In this document: positions 25,897 through 33,674 of the stretch, piece by piece
Position numbering within the stretch: the first letter of the stretch is position 1
Layout: every line of letters begins with the position of its first letter
Origin: an uncultured Stenotrophomonas sp.
GTDB lineage: Bacteria > Pseudomonadota > Gammaproteobacteria > Xanthomonadales > Xanthomonadaceae
Assembly: GCF_913778665.1 (NCBI RefSeq)
Contig: NZ_CAJYVQ010000006.1
Span: 124,001 to 188,000 of the forward strand
Direction of reading: 5' to 3'
Length of the DNA stretch: 64,000 bases
The notes under the pieces: generated by a model
Told to the model about the DNA's origin: nothing
The model's database searches: none
What the model saw: the letters and a program-made list of their open reading frames with translations, nothing else
Translations under genes and position numbers: made by a program

Positions 25897-25920
25897 GTAG
25901 CGCCGGGCCATGCCCGGCGA
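25897..25920. repeat. SMAG-type palindromic repeat
   Basis: GTAGCGCCGGGCCATGCCCG and onward: GTAG head plus a GC-rich palindrome. It lies between the convergent DAHP synthase and TRIC-family genes. The rest of that 211-base spacer shows no gene. Confidence 0.8.
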
Positions 25921-25932
25921 ACACGCTATCGT

Positions 25933-26550
25933 TCAATGCACTTCGTCGTGATACACGAACTTCGGCATTTCCCAGCGGTAGTGGATCGCCAGCAGGCGCA
26001 ACGCGAAGCCGCCGCCCAGGCAGCACAGAATGGCAGTGGCGTCAGCCACACCCCAGTGCAGCAGCAGTAGATACGCCGCGCCGGTCAGCAGCGCGATGAT
26101 CGCGTACAGCTCCTTCTGGAAGATCAGCGGCACCTCGTTGCAGAGGATGTCGCGCAGCACGCCGCCGAACGCGCCGGTCAGCATGCCGGCGATCAGCACG
26201 ATGGGGAGGGCATGGCCGGCCTCGCGCGCGATCGAGCAGCCGATCAGGGTGAAGGCGATTAGGCCCAGGCCATCGAGCACGAGGAAGGTGCGGCGGAAAT
26301 GGTGCATCCAGCGTGCCACCCAGGTGGCGATCAGCGCTGCGCACACGGTGAAGCCCAGGTACTCGGGGTGCTTCACCCAGCCCAGCGGGTAGTGGCCGAG
26401 CAGGATGTCGCGCAGCGAACCGCCGCCGAGGGCGGTGACGCAGGCGATCATGACCACACCGAACAGGTCCATGCGACGGCGGCCGGCGGCCAGGGCGCCG
26501 GTCATGGCTTCGGCGGAAATGGCGATCAGGTAGATGATGGACAGCAGCAT
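25933..26550 (-). CDS. TRIC-like cation channel family protein (UPF0126, YadS-type)
   Basis: This 205-residue membrane protein has about seven helices in two similar halves. Each half has a glycine-rich signature: ALGGGSLRDILLG and AFGGVLRDILCNEVP. This is the UPF0126/TRIC layout of trimeric cation channels. The start at 26550 follows GGAG and begins MLLSIIYLIAISAEAM; the longer open frame upstream is riboswitch RNA. Control by glycine suggests a role in glycine or amino acid export or in ion balance during glycine excess. That is known as a recurrent association, but the transported substrate is not shown. Confidence 0.87.
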   Translation of the reverse strand: MLLSIIYLIAISAEAMTGALAAGRRRMDLFGVVMIACVTALGGGSLRDILLGHYPLGWVKHPEYLGFTVCAALIATWVARWMHHFRRTFLVLDGLGLIAFTLIGCSIAREAGHALPIVLIAGMLTGAFGGVLRDILCNEVPLIFQKELYAIIALLTGAAYLLLLHWGVADATAILCCLGGGFALRLLAIHYRWEMPKFVYHDEVH

Positions 26551-26639
26551 GGGGCAGGCTCCGGGCGCGGTGGGGCCGGCCATGCGCCTACACCGCCACT
26601 GCCTGCGCAATGACGGGATGACGATGACCGGTGCCGCTC

Positions 26640-26845
26640 CCGCTGTCCTTTTGCCTGAGAGTTCAGCGGCGTAGGCCGCGTGCCCCTTCGGCGGATCGTC
26701 CCGGGCGTGCCCGGTGACCTCTCTCCAGCTCGGCGAGTCGAATGCATGGTTGGTGGGATTCCAGCCCACCGGCCTGAGCGATCATGGGAGCCTGCGCCTT
26801 CGGCGGGCGCCAGCGCGGCGCCTCTCTCCTGCATTCGGGCTCCAG
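26640..26845 (-). promoter_or_regulatory. Tandem glycine riboswitch
   Basis: Read on the minus strand, two aptamers occur in series. Each starts with GGAGAGAGG, has the conserved GCCGAAGG block, and ends in a CTCAGG-type element. The second ends with the canonical CTCTCAGGCAAAAGGACAG. The aptamers end about 90 bases before the TRIC-family start codon. Glycine binding normally switches such genes on. Confidence 0.93.
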
Positions 26846-26881
26846 TATATCCGCTGCAGTGCAGCACGGCATAATCCAGAC

Positions 26882-27157
26882 ATGGCCCCGTCCCTTCGCC
26901 CGTGGTTCCTGTACCTGCTCGAGTGCCGCGATGGCAGCTACTACGCGGGTATCAGCACCGACGTGGACGCGCGTTTCGCCGCCCACCAGGCCGGCAAGGG
27001 CGCCCGCTACACTCGCGCCCGCCCGCCGCTGCGCATCCTGGCCGTGCGCGAATACCCGGACCGCGCCGCCGCGTCGCGCGCCGAATGGCAGCTCAAGCAG
27101 CAGCCGCGCGAACGCAAGCTGGCTTGGCTGCAGGCGCCGGATCCCGCGCTTCTGTAG
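26882..27157 (+). CDS. GIY-YIG domain protein (UPF0213/YhbQ-type)
   Basis: This 91-residue protein has the GIY-YIG nuclease core: [18 protein letters not shown], conserved arginine in [11 protein letters not shown], and [14 protein letters not shown] with the catalytic glutamate region. Stand-alone small GIY-YIG proteins are linked to DNA damage tolerance in E. coli (YhbQ). It diverges from the riboswitch-controlled gene. Its stop codon TAG lies in the GTAG head of a SMAG repeat. Confidence 0.9.
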   Translation: MAPSLRPWFLYLLECRDGSYYAGISTDVDARFAAHQAGKGARYTRARPPLRILAVREYPDRAAASRAEWQLKQQPRERKLAWLQAPDPALL

Positions 27158-27210
27158 AGCCGAGCCCACGCTCGGCTCCGGGTTCTGTAGATCCACGCCA
27201 TGCGTGGATG
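27154..27210. repeat. Tandem pair of SMAG-type repeats
   Basis: Two GTAG-headed palindromes, 27154-27178 (GAGCCGAG...CTCGGCTC) and 27187-27210 (ATCCACG...CGTGGAT), lie head to tail 8 bases apart. The first supplies the stop codon of the GIY-YIG gene. Confidence 0.88.
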
Positions 27211-27260
27211 GGCTGCCGGGCCGTGCGATGATCGCCCCGCGCCAAGCGCTGGAGACCCGG

Positions 27261-27335
27261 ATGTCCACCTTTGCTTTTCAGCAAGACCGTCGGTCGTTGT
27301 CGTCGCTGTGGTACCCGAAGCCGAAGGCACAGTGA
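27261..27335 (+). CDS. Possible 24-residue small ORF
   Basis: ATG at 27261 follows GGAG at a good distance and encodes 24 residues ending LWYPKPKAQ. A TGA then stops it 3 bases before the next ATG, in the same frame. It could be a regulatory upstream ORF or the broken N-terminus of the next gene. Evidence is weak. Confidence 0.25.
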   Translation: MSTFAFQQDRRSLSSLWYPKPKAQ

Positions 27336-27338
27336 GCG

Positions 27339-27785
27339 ATGCGTGCCGCCGGCAAAGCATGGATCTCCGTCGTCGTGCTAATCGCCGGCATCGCGCTGCT
27401 GCCTGGCCTTCTGTACCTGCTCGGGCTGACGCTGGTCGAAGGCCGGCCGCAGCCGGCAGACCGTGTGCCGAGTGGTTTGGCTGCGTGCACCAGTGAACCA
27501 CGAACGGGATACCAGCCGGTGGACCCGTGGCGTTTCATCGCCCGGTTCTTCGACAAGGACGTGATGAAGAAGAAGGTGCCTGAAGTGGAGCGGGAGGCCT
27601 TCTGGATTGCCCGACGCCACCTGTGGCGGCAACCGCAGCAAGACATGCTGCGCTGGCATCTCAGCAGCACCGCATTGACGATCTGGATCACCCGCATTGG
27701 AGTACCGCGCAGATTGCCGACACCGCGAGAAAAGAGGATTTCTGCCGGGCATGGTCGAAACGGCGGGTGCCGGGCGGCCCGATGA
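27339..27785 (+). CDS. Membrane-anchored uncharacterised protein, possibly frameshifted
   Basis: This 148-residue frame has an N-terminal membrane segment (about 8-28) and a periplasmic part with PRTGYQPVDPWRFIARFFD and WHLSSTALTIWITR. I recognise no family with confidence. The final 29 residues look unlike a protein end (arginine-rich, irregular). If one base were restored near 27694, the frame would continue as HWSTAQIADTARKEDFCRAW and stop at the TAG of a SMAG repeat (27791-27793), as several other genes here do. The real gene may therefore be 27339-27793 with a single-base deletion, or a pseudogene. Confidence 0.5.
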   Translation: MRAAGKAWISVVVLIAGIALLPGLLYLLGLTLVEGRPQPADRVPSGLAACTSEPRTGYQPVDPWRFIARFFDKDVMKKKVPEVEREAFWIARRHLWRQPQQDMLRWHLSSTALTIWITRIGVPRRLPTPREKRISAGHGRNGGCRAAR

Positions 27786-27789
27786 GGAG

Positions 27790-27816
27790 GTAGAGCCACG
27801 CATGGCGTGGATCTAC
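27790..27816. repeat. SMAG-type repeat with GTAG at both ends
   Basis: GTAG at 27790 and CTAC at 27813-27816 bound a palindrome around CCACGCATGGCGTGG. It lies between the uncharacterised gene and ndh. Confidence 0.85.
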
Positions 27817-27824
27817 TGCAACAA

Positions 27825-27863
27825 GGGGTCAGAGCCCTTTCCTGCGGAAAGGGATCCGACCCC
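27825..27863. repeat. GGGGTCAGA...GATCCGACCCC repeat
   Basis: An imperfect palindrome with GGGGTC and GACCCC ends and an inner CCTTTCC/GGAAAGG stem. Copies of the same family occur near 31009-31083 and at 39034-39072. Confidence 0.75.
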
Positions 27864-27876
27864 GTTGCGTGCAGCC

Positions 27877-29157
27877 CTACCGCTTCGGCCGCCGGTCGTC
27901 GCGGTCATCACCGAAGATGATGCGTGCGCTGCGCTGGTAGCTCCAGTACGCCACCGCCCAGTTCAGCAGCACCACGATGCGGTTGCGGAAGCCGATCAGG
28001 AAGAACACGTGCGCGGCCAGCCAGAACCACCACGCCAGCACACCGGACAGCTGCAGGCGGCCCAGGTGCACGATCGCGGCCATGCGGCCGATCGTGGCGA
28101 GGTTGCCGTAGTCGGCGTACTTGAACGGACCGGGTTCGGGCGTGCCGTGCAGGCGAGCGCGGATCACCTCGGCCACGTACTTGCCCATCTGCTTGGCCGC
28201 GGGCGCCACACCGGGCACCGGCTTGCCATTGGCCTGGCTCAGTGCGGCCAGGTCGCCGGCCACGAACAGCTCCGGGTGACCGGGCAGGGTCAGGTCCGGT
28301 TGCACCTGCACGCGTCCGGCGCGGTCCAGCGGCACCTCCAGCGTGCGCGCCAGCGGTGAAGCAGCCACGCCGGCGGCCCACACCACGGTGCGCGCCGGCA
28401 CGAACTGATCGCCGAGCGTGAAGCCCTGGCTGTCGATGTCGCTCACCGGGGTGCCGGTCAGCACTTCCACGCCAAGCTTTTCCAGCTGTCGGCGCGCCTT
28501 CAGCGAAAGCACTTCCGGGAACGAGGACAGTACGCGCGGCCCGGCCTCCACCAGCCGCACCTTGGCACTGGCCGGGTCGATGTGGCGGAATTCATTGCGC
28601 AGCGTATGACGCGCGATCTCGGCCAGGGTGCCGGCCAGTTCGACGCCGGTAGGGCCGCCGCCGACGATGGCGAAACTCAGCCACGCCGCTTTCTTTGCCG
28701 GGTCCGGTTCGGCCTCGGCGCGTTCGAAGGCCAGCAGCAGCTTGCGGCGCAGCGCGATGGCATCGTCCAGTGTCTTCAGGCCGGGCGCGTCATCGGCCCA
28801 CTGGTCGTTGCCGAAGTAGGCGTGGGTGGCGCCGGTGGCCAGCAGCAGGCTGTCGTAGTCCAGCGTGCTGCCGTCGGCCATGCGTATCTGCCGGGCCTGC
28901 TTGTCGATGGCCACCACTTCGCCCAGACGGACTTCCACATTGCGCTGGTGGCCGAGGATGTGGCGCAGCGGTGCGGCGATATCCGGCGCGGACAGGCCGG
29001 CGGTGGCCACCTGGTACAGCAGCGGCTGGAACAGATGATGGTTGCGGCGGTCGACCAGGGTGATGCGTATGCGTTCCCGGGCCAAGGCACGGGTGGCCCA
29101 GAGACCGGCAAAACCGCCGCCGACAACGACCAGATGCGGAACGCGCTCACGACTCAT
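27877..29157 (-). CDS. ndh: Type II NADH dehydrogenase (NDH-2)
   Basis: This 426-residue flavoprotein has two dinucleotide-binding sites: VVVGGGFAGLWATRAL at the N-terminus (FAD) and FAIVGGGPTGVELAGTL at about 165-180 (NADH). The FAD-contacting ELFVAGDLAAL follows later. The C-terminal part (WWFWLAAHVFFLIGF) attaches it to the inner membrane. NDH-2 passes electrons from NADH to quinone without pumping protons. The family also contains sulfide:quinone reductases, but the sequence pattern favours NDH-2. Confidence 0.9.
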   Translation of the reverse strand: MSRERVPHLVVVGGGFAGLWATRALARERIRITLVDRRNHHLFQPLLYQVATAGLSAPDIAAPLRHILGHQRNVEVRLGEVVAIDKQARQIRMADGSTLDYDSLLLATGATHAYFGNDQWADDAPGLKTLDDAIALRRKLLLAFERAEAEPDPAKKAAWLSFAIVGGGPTGVELAGTLAEIARHTLRNEFRHIDPASAKVRLVEAGPRVLSSFPEVLSLKARRQLEKLGVEVLTGTPVSDIDSQGFTLGDQFVPARTVVWAAGVAASPLARTLEVPLDRAGRVQVQPDLTLPGHPELFVAGDLAALSQANGKPVPGVAPAAKQMGKYVAEVIRARLHGTPEPGPFKYADYGNLATIGRMAAIVHLGRLQLSGVLAWWFWLAAHVFFLIGFRNRIVVLLNWAVAYWSYQRSARIIFGDDRDDRRPKR

Positions 29158-29280
29158 CGACTCACTCCAGTGGGGGCATTGGGGGAAGCGCCTGGCATCT
29201 TCGCACGGTGACCGCCTGTCACGTCAGCGCCCGCGTGAATCGGCGATACTCGGGTTCAGGCAACCGCCCTTGAGGAGCCC

Positions 29281-30060
29281 ATGAGCGAACCGGAAAAGCG
29301 CATCGCCCTGTTGATCGACGCCGACAACGCGCCGGCCTCGAAGATCGACGAGGTGCTGGCCGAAGTGGCCCGCTACGGCGTGGCCAACGTGCGCCGCGCC
29401 TATGGCAACTGGAAGAGCCCGCGATTGAAGGGCTGGGAAGCCGTGCTGCACGAATACGCGATCCGGCCGATCCAGCAGTTCGCCTACAGCAAGGGCAAGA
29501 ACGCCTCGGACATGGCGATGGTGATCGATGCCATGGACCTGCTCTACGCGCGCAACCTCGACGGTTTCGCCATCGTCTCCAGTGATGCCGACTTCACCCC
29601 GATGGTGATGCGCCTGCTGACCGATGGCGTGAAGGTGTATGGCTTCGGCGAGAAGAAGACGCCGGAACCATTCGTCAACGCGTGCTCGAAATTCACCTAC
29701 CTGGAAGCGCTGGGCCAGACCCACGCCAGCGTGCCGGATGTCGAGCAGGCATCGAGCGAACAGGCCTCCAACGAGCCGGTGGCCAACGACGATGCGCGGC
29801 CGCGCAAGAGTGGTGCGGAAATGCGCAGCGACACGCGGCTGGTGAAGATGCTGCGTCGCGCGGTGTCCGCGGCCGAGGGGGAGGATGGCTGGTCGCACCT
29901 GGGACCGGTCGGCAGCCAGATCGGCAACCAGGCCTCGTTCGACCCGCGCAACTACGGCTACGGCAAGCTCAGCGATCTGCTGGCGGCGATCGGCCTGTTC
30001 GAACTGAAGAAGGACGGCAAATCCTCCTACGTGCGCGCGCTGCCGAAGAAAAACCGGTAG
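29281..30060 (+). CDS. NYN domain protein with C-terminal LOTUS/OST-HTH domain
   Basis: This 259-residue protein begins with a NYN (PIN-like, DUF88) nuclease domain: IALLIDADNAPAS, ASDMAMVIDAMDLLY and FAIVSSDADFTPMV carry the acidic residues expected to bind metal. A disordered linker (about 150-180) leads to a LOTUS/OST-HTH module (LVKMLRRAVSAAEGEDGW, FDPRNYGYGKLSDLLAAIG), which usually binds RNA. It is probably an RNA-processing or RNA-decay nuclease; the target is unknown. The stop TAG is part of a SMAG repeat. Confidence 0.9.
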   Translation: MSEPEKRIALLIDADNAPASKIDEVLAEVARYGVANVRRAYGNWKSPRLKGWEAVLHEYAIRPIQQFAYSKGKNASDMAMVIDAMDLLYARNLDGFAIVSSDADFTPMVMRLLTDGVKVYGFGEKKTPEPFVNACSKFTYLEALGQTHASVPDVEQASSEQASNEPVANDDARPRKSGAEMRSDTRLVKMLRRAVSAAEGEDGWSHLGPVGSQIGNQASFDPRNYGYGKLSDLLAAIGLFELKKDGKSSYVRALPKKNR

Positions 30061-30080
30061 TGCCGGCCGCTGGCCGGCAC
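30057..30080. repeat. SMAG-type palindromic repeat
   Basis: GTAGTGCCGGCCGCTGGCCG and onward. It starts at the stop codon of the NYN gene and ends before the small membrane-protein gene. Confidence 0.87.
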
Positions 30081-30094
30081 ATCACCCAAACGGG

Positions 30095-30286
30095 TCAGAT
30101 CACCCGTGCTTCCGAATTCGCATAGCCGTCGGCGAACCCGGCGGCGAAATCCTCAACGCCGTTGAAGGCCAGCAGCAACAGGCCCGCACACAGCAGCAGA
30201 TTGCGATTGGAGCGGCGGTAGCCCAGCACCAGCATCCCCAGCCCTGCTGCCAGCAGAACGTAGTTCAAAGCATCCCATGCAGTCAC
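30095..30286 (-). CDS. Small two-helix membrane protein, 63 residues
   Basis: The protein has two hydrophobic segments (about 8-22 and 28-43) joined by YRRSNRN, followed by a polar tail GVEDFAAGFADGYANSE. The GTG start at 30286 is chosen because GGGAGAG lies shortly upstream and no ATG fits. No family recognised. It diverges from the glutathione transferase gene. Confidence 0.6.
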   Translation of the reverse strand: MTAWDALNYVLLAAGLGMLVLGYRRSNRNLLLCAGLLLLAFNGVEDFAAGFADGYANSEARVI

Positions 30287-30365
30287 GTCGTCTCTCCCTG
30301 TGGATGGGCGTATCGTAGCGTTTCCGCGCCATCGTGGCGCACCGCTGCAGGCAAGGAAATCCGCA

Positions 30366-30986
30366 ATGTTGAAGATCTGGGGCCGCCGCAATTCCAGCAA
30401 CGTCCGCAAGGTGCTGTGGTGTGCCGAGGAGATCGGCCTGCCATACGAATCCATCGAAGTCGGTGGCAGCCACGGCGGCACGCAGACGCCGGAATACCAG
30501 GCGATGAATCCCAACAGCCTGGTGCCGGTGATCGAAGACCATGGCCTGCCGCTGTGGGAATCGAATGCCATCGTGCGCTACCTGAGCGCGCGATACGCAC
30601 TGGGTACGCTGTACGCCGAAGACCCGATGCAGCGCGCCCAGGCCGAGAAGTGGATGGACTGGAGTACCTCGCGGATGGCGCCGCTGTACAGCGACCTGGT
30701 CTGGGGCATCATGCGCACCGCCCCGGCCGACCGCGACGAATCGCGGATCAATGCCGCGATCGTCCGCGCCGGTGACTACCTGGCCATGGCCGACGCCACC
30801 CTGGCCAAGCAGCCGTGGTTGTCCGGCGACAGATTCGCAATGGGCGACATCCCGCTGGGCTCGCTGATCTACGCGTGGTTCGAATTGCCGATCCAGCGCC
30901 CGGAGCTGCCGCACCTGGCCGATTGGTACGCCCGCCTGCGCGAGCGCCCCGCCTACCAGCGCGGCGTGATGTCGCCGCTGACGTAA
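30366..30986 (+). CDS. Glutathione S-transferase
   Basis: This 206-residue protein has an N-terminal thioredoxin-like domain (MLKIWGRRNSSNVRKVLWCAEE) with the glutathione-contact motif NSLVPVIED and ESNAIVRYLS. A helical C-terminal domain follows, including FAMGDIPLG, the conserved N-capping-box region. SSNV at the start is typical of bacterial theta/zeta-like members. The probable role is conjugation or reduction of electrophiles. The upstream in-frame extension is rejected as non-coding. Confidence 0.92.
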   Translation: MLKIWGRRNSSNVRKVLWCAEEIGLPYESIEVGGSHGGTQTPEYQAMNPNSLVPVIEDHGLPLWESNAIVRYLSARYALGTLYAEDPMQRAQAEKWMDWSTSRMAPLYSDLVWGIMRTAPADRDESRINAAIVRAGDYLAMADATLAKQPWLSGDRFAMGDIPLGSLIYAWFELPIQRPELPHLADWYARLRERPAYQRGVMSPLT

Positions 30987-31008
30987 GCGAAAGCATTCGG
31001 GATCAGAG

Positions 31009-31083
31009 CCATTTTCTGCGAAAAGGAACCCGACCCCAGGGCATCGGGGTCGGATCCCGCCCGACGGGTGGGCTCTGACCCCT
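31009..31083. repeat. GGGGTCGGATCC...GGGCTCTGACCCC repeat, compound copy
   Basis: A nested palindromic element with GGGGTCGGATCC at 31051 and GGCTCTGACCCC ending near 31083. It fills the gap between the convergent glutathione transferase and priA genes. Confidence 0.7.
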
Positions 31084-33260
31084 CAATACAGATCCGTCGG
31101 ATCCACGTCCAGCGACCAGCGCACCTTGCGTGCTTCCGGCAGTGCATACAACTGCGGTACCAGCTGCGCCAGCACGCCATGCAGCGGCGGCCGCTGCTGC
31201 GCCGACAGCAACAGCTGCGTGCGCTGGTAACCCGCGCGCCGCGGCATCGGCGCCGGCATCGGCCCATACGCCTCCACTACGTTCTGCTCGCCCAGCAGCT
31301 GCCGCGCAGCCAGCAGGAACGCGTTGGCATGCTCCACCTGCTGCGCTTCGGCGCGCATCAGCGCCAGGTGTGCGAAGGGTGGGAATCCGGCAGCCTGGCG
31401 CTGGTTCAATTCGGCCTGCGCGAACGGGTGGTAGCCACCGCTGACCAGGGTTTCCAGCAGCGGATGCCCAGGATGGTGGGTCTGCAACCAGACCTCGCCG
31501 GGATCACGTGCACGGCCTGCACGGCCGGCCACCTGGATCAGCTGCTGCGCCAGTTTCTCGCTGGCGCGGAAGTCGGCCGAGAACAGGCCCTCGTCGATGC
31601 CGACCACCACCACCAGGGTCAGCTTGGGCAGGTCGTGGCCCTTGGCCAGGATCTGCGTGCCGACCAGGATGCCGGGCTGGTCGCCCAGCGTCGCCAGTTG
31701 GTGCTCCAGCGCATCGCGGCGTGAGGTGGTACCGCGATCGATGCGCACTACCGGGAAGTCGGCGAAGGCGGCGGTGAGATGTTCTTCCAGGCGTTCGGTA
31801 CCGATGCCCTGCGGTTGCAGCGCCAGGCTGCCGCAGGCCGGGCACGCCAGCGGTGCCGGCTGCCGCGCACCGCAGTGATGGCACTGCAGGCGACGGCCGC
31901 CGCCATGCACGGTCATCGGTGCATCGCAGCGGTTGCACGGCGCGGTCCAGCCGCAGTCGTGGCACAACAGCACCGGCGCGTAGCCACGGCGGTTCTTGAA
32001 TACCAGCACCTGCTGGCCGCGCTGCAGGTGCTCGCCGATGCCGGCCAGCACATCAGCCGACAGGCCGTCATGCAGCGGCCGCTTGCGCACGTCGAGGATG
32101 CGCACGCGCGGTGGCCGCGCATCGCCAGCGCGCTGCTTCAGGCGCAGGTGCGTGTAGCGCCCGGCATGGGCGTTGTGCAGTGTTTCCAGCGAGGGCGTGG
32201 CGCTGCCCAGCAGCACCGGAACGCCCAGCGCCTTGGCGCGGACCAGGGCGAAATCGCGGGCGTGATAGCGGATGCCGTCCTGCTGCTTGTAGCTGCCGTC
32301 GTGTTCCTCGTCGACGATCAGCAGGCCGGCCTGCGGCAGCGGCGTGAACACGGCCGAACGCGTGCCGACGATCACCCGCGCTTCGCCGCGCGAGGCGGCA
32401 GCCCAGACGCGCGCGCGCTCGTTGTCGTTCAAGCCCGAATGCAGCGCATGCACGGCGATGCCGAGCCGGCCACGGAAGCGCGCCAGGGTCTGCGGGGTGA
32501 GGCCGATTTCCGGCACCAGCACCAGCGCCTGCCTGCCCTGTGCGAGGCAATGGATGATCGCCTGCAGGTAGACCTCGGTCTTGCCGCTGCCGGTCACGCC
32601 ATCCAGCAGGAACGACTGGAAGCCTTCGGCGGCGTTGATCGCGGCCACGGCCTCGGCCTGGTCCGGATTGAGCGTGGGGCCGGGCAGCGGCTGCGCGTGC
32701 TGTGGTGCCACGCTCAGCGCCACGCGCTCGGCCAGTTCCCGCTTGGCCAGGCTGCGCGCGGCGGTGCGCCAGTCGTCCATGCGTTCGCCCAGCACGTCCT
32801 CATCGACGATGGCGTCGGCCAGTAGCTCGGCCAGCTGCCGGGGGCGGCTGCCCGCACGCAGTTTTTCACGCTGGGCGCGGCCTGCAGCGGTCAGCTGCCA
32901 GCCCCAGTGGTGGGTATCGGGCAGCGCCTCGCCGTGGCGCAACCGACCGGGCAGGGCGGTGTTCACCACCTCGCCCAGTGGCGCATGGACATAGCGCGCC
33001 AGCCATTGCAGGCTCTGCCAGAGCTCGCCCTGCAGCAGCGGCTGCCGATCGCACCAGGCCAGTGCCTGGCGCAGGCCCTGGCCATCGTCGGTCTGGCCGT
33101 GGCCGGCCACCACGCCGACCAGTTCACGGTTGCCAAACGGCACCTTCAGGCGACAGCCGACCGCGACCGTGGGGCCATCGCCCTCCGGCGACAGGTAGTC
33201 GAACAGTCGCGGCAGCGGGACGGGCAGGGCGACCTGCAGGGTCGGAATGGGGGCAAGCAT
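31083..33260 (-). CDS. priA: Primosomal protein N' (PriA helicase)
   Basis: PriA reloads the replicative helicase at stalled forks. The N-terminal DNA-binding domain (LQVALPVPLPRLFDYLSPEG) is followed by a superfamily 2 helicase with Walker A GVTGSGKTEVYL and DEEHDGSYKQQ. The cysteine-rich zinc region (CHDCGW, CNRCDAPM, CHHCGA, CPACGS) is diagnostic. The start at 33260 gives the usual N-terminus; an ATG 21 bases upstream is possible. Length about 725 residues, as in the family. Confidence 0.95.
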   Translation of the reverse strand: MLAPIPTLQVALPVPLPRLFDYLSPEGDGPTVAVGCRLKVPFGNRELVGVVAGHGQTDDGQGLRQALAWCDRQPLLQGELWQSLQWLARYVHAPLGEVVNTALPGRLRHGEALPDTHHWGWQLTAAGRAQREKLRAGSRPRQLAELLADAIVDEDVLGERMDDWRTAARSLAKRELAERVALSVAPQHAQPLPGPTLNPDQAEAVAAINAAEGFQSFLLDGVTGSGKTEVYLQAIIHCLAQGRQALVLVPEIGLTPQTLARFRGRLGIAVHALHSGLNDNERARVWAAASRGEARVIVGTRSAVFTPLPQAGLLIVDEEHDGSYKQQDGIRYHARDFALVRAKALGVPVLLGSATPSLETLHNAHAGRYTHLRLKQRAGDARPPRVRILDVRKRPLHDGLSADVLAGIGEHLQRGQQVLVFKNRRGYAPVLLCHDCGWTAPCNRCDAPMTVHGGGRRLQCHHCGARQPAPLACPACGSLALQPQGIGTERLEEHLTAAFADFPVVRIDRGTTSRRDALEHQLATLGDQPGILVGTQILAKGHDLPKLTLVVVVGIDEGLFSADFRASEKLAQQLIQVAGRAGRARDPGEVWLQTHHPGHPLLETLVSGGYHPFAQAELNQRQAAGFPPFAHLALMRAEAQQVEHANAFLLAARQLLGEQNVVEAYGPMPAPMPRRAGYQRTQLLLSAQQRPPLHGVLAQLVPQLYALPEARKVRWSLDVDPTDLY

Positions 33261-33674
33261 CGGGCCAGTGTAACGGGCCATGCGCGCGCGAATGGCAGGG
33301 GGCGAGGCCGGTCCGCGGGCCCCGCTTGAATCATAAATGTCACCTAAATATCGGAGTCCATTGGAGATTCAGTCTTATCCACATGTTCTGTGGATAACGT
33401 TGTGCGTTACCGGTCTGCGGGTGCGCAGGAAGCCGATGGCGACGGCCTCACGCTCGGGTTGGTCAAAAAATCGCCATACTTAAAAAGACAACAAAATCAA
33501 TTATTTAAGTGTGAAGCAATGCTGAAACAGAGTGAATTCAGCCGCATGCCGCAGTTTTGACCGGGGCGCGCGTGGTGCTGTGCACAACCTGCAGCACGAA
33601 GTGCTTGCGGGCGCAAGTCCTGCCGGCCATCGATGGCCTGCCGCTATCATGCCGGCAGACCTTTGGAGTGACCG
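33261..33674. other. Intergenic region upstream of priA, partly AT-rich
   Basis: This 414-base divergent spacer contains the DnaA-box palindrome described separately and an AT-rich tract at about 33462-33530 with runs of A. It also has a 13-codon mini-frame (33519-33560) with no good binding site. It must hold promoters for priA and for the gene at 33675; I could not place them with confidence. Confidence 0.6.
33375..33397. promoter_or_regulatory. Two inverted consensus DnaA boxes
   Basis: TTATCCACA at 33375-33383 and its exact reverse complement TGTGGATAA at 33389-33397 flank a 5-base spacer. Both match the strict DnaA-box consensus. They lie 115 bases before priA, so DnaA may regulate priA or be titrated here. 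Confidence 0.7.

Noticed and set aside
26551..26769. N-terminal extension of the TRIC-family protein
   Set aside because: The open frame runs through the riboswitch region and is not membrane-protein-like. ATG 26550 has a proper binding site.
27154..27210. CRISPR-like repeats
   Set aside because: Only two units with different palindromic sequences and no regular spacers. They fit the SMAG repeat family.
33375..33530. Chromosomal replication origin
   Set aside because: Only two DnaA boxes, and no dnaA, dnaN or gidA nearby. More likely a regulatory or titration site.
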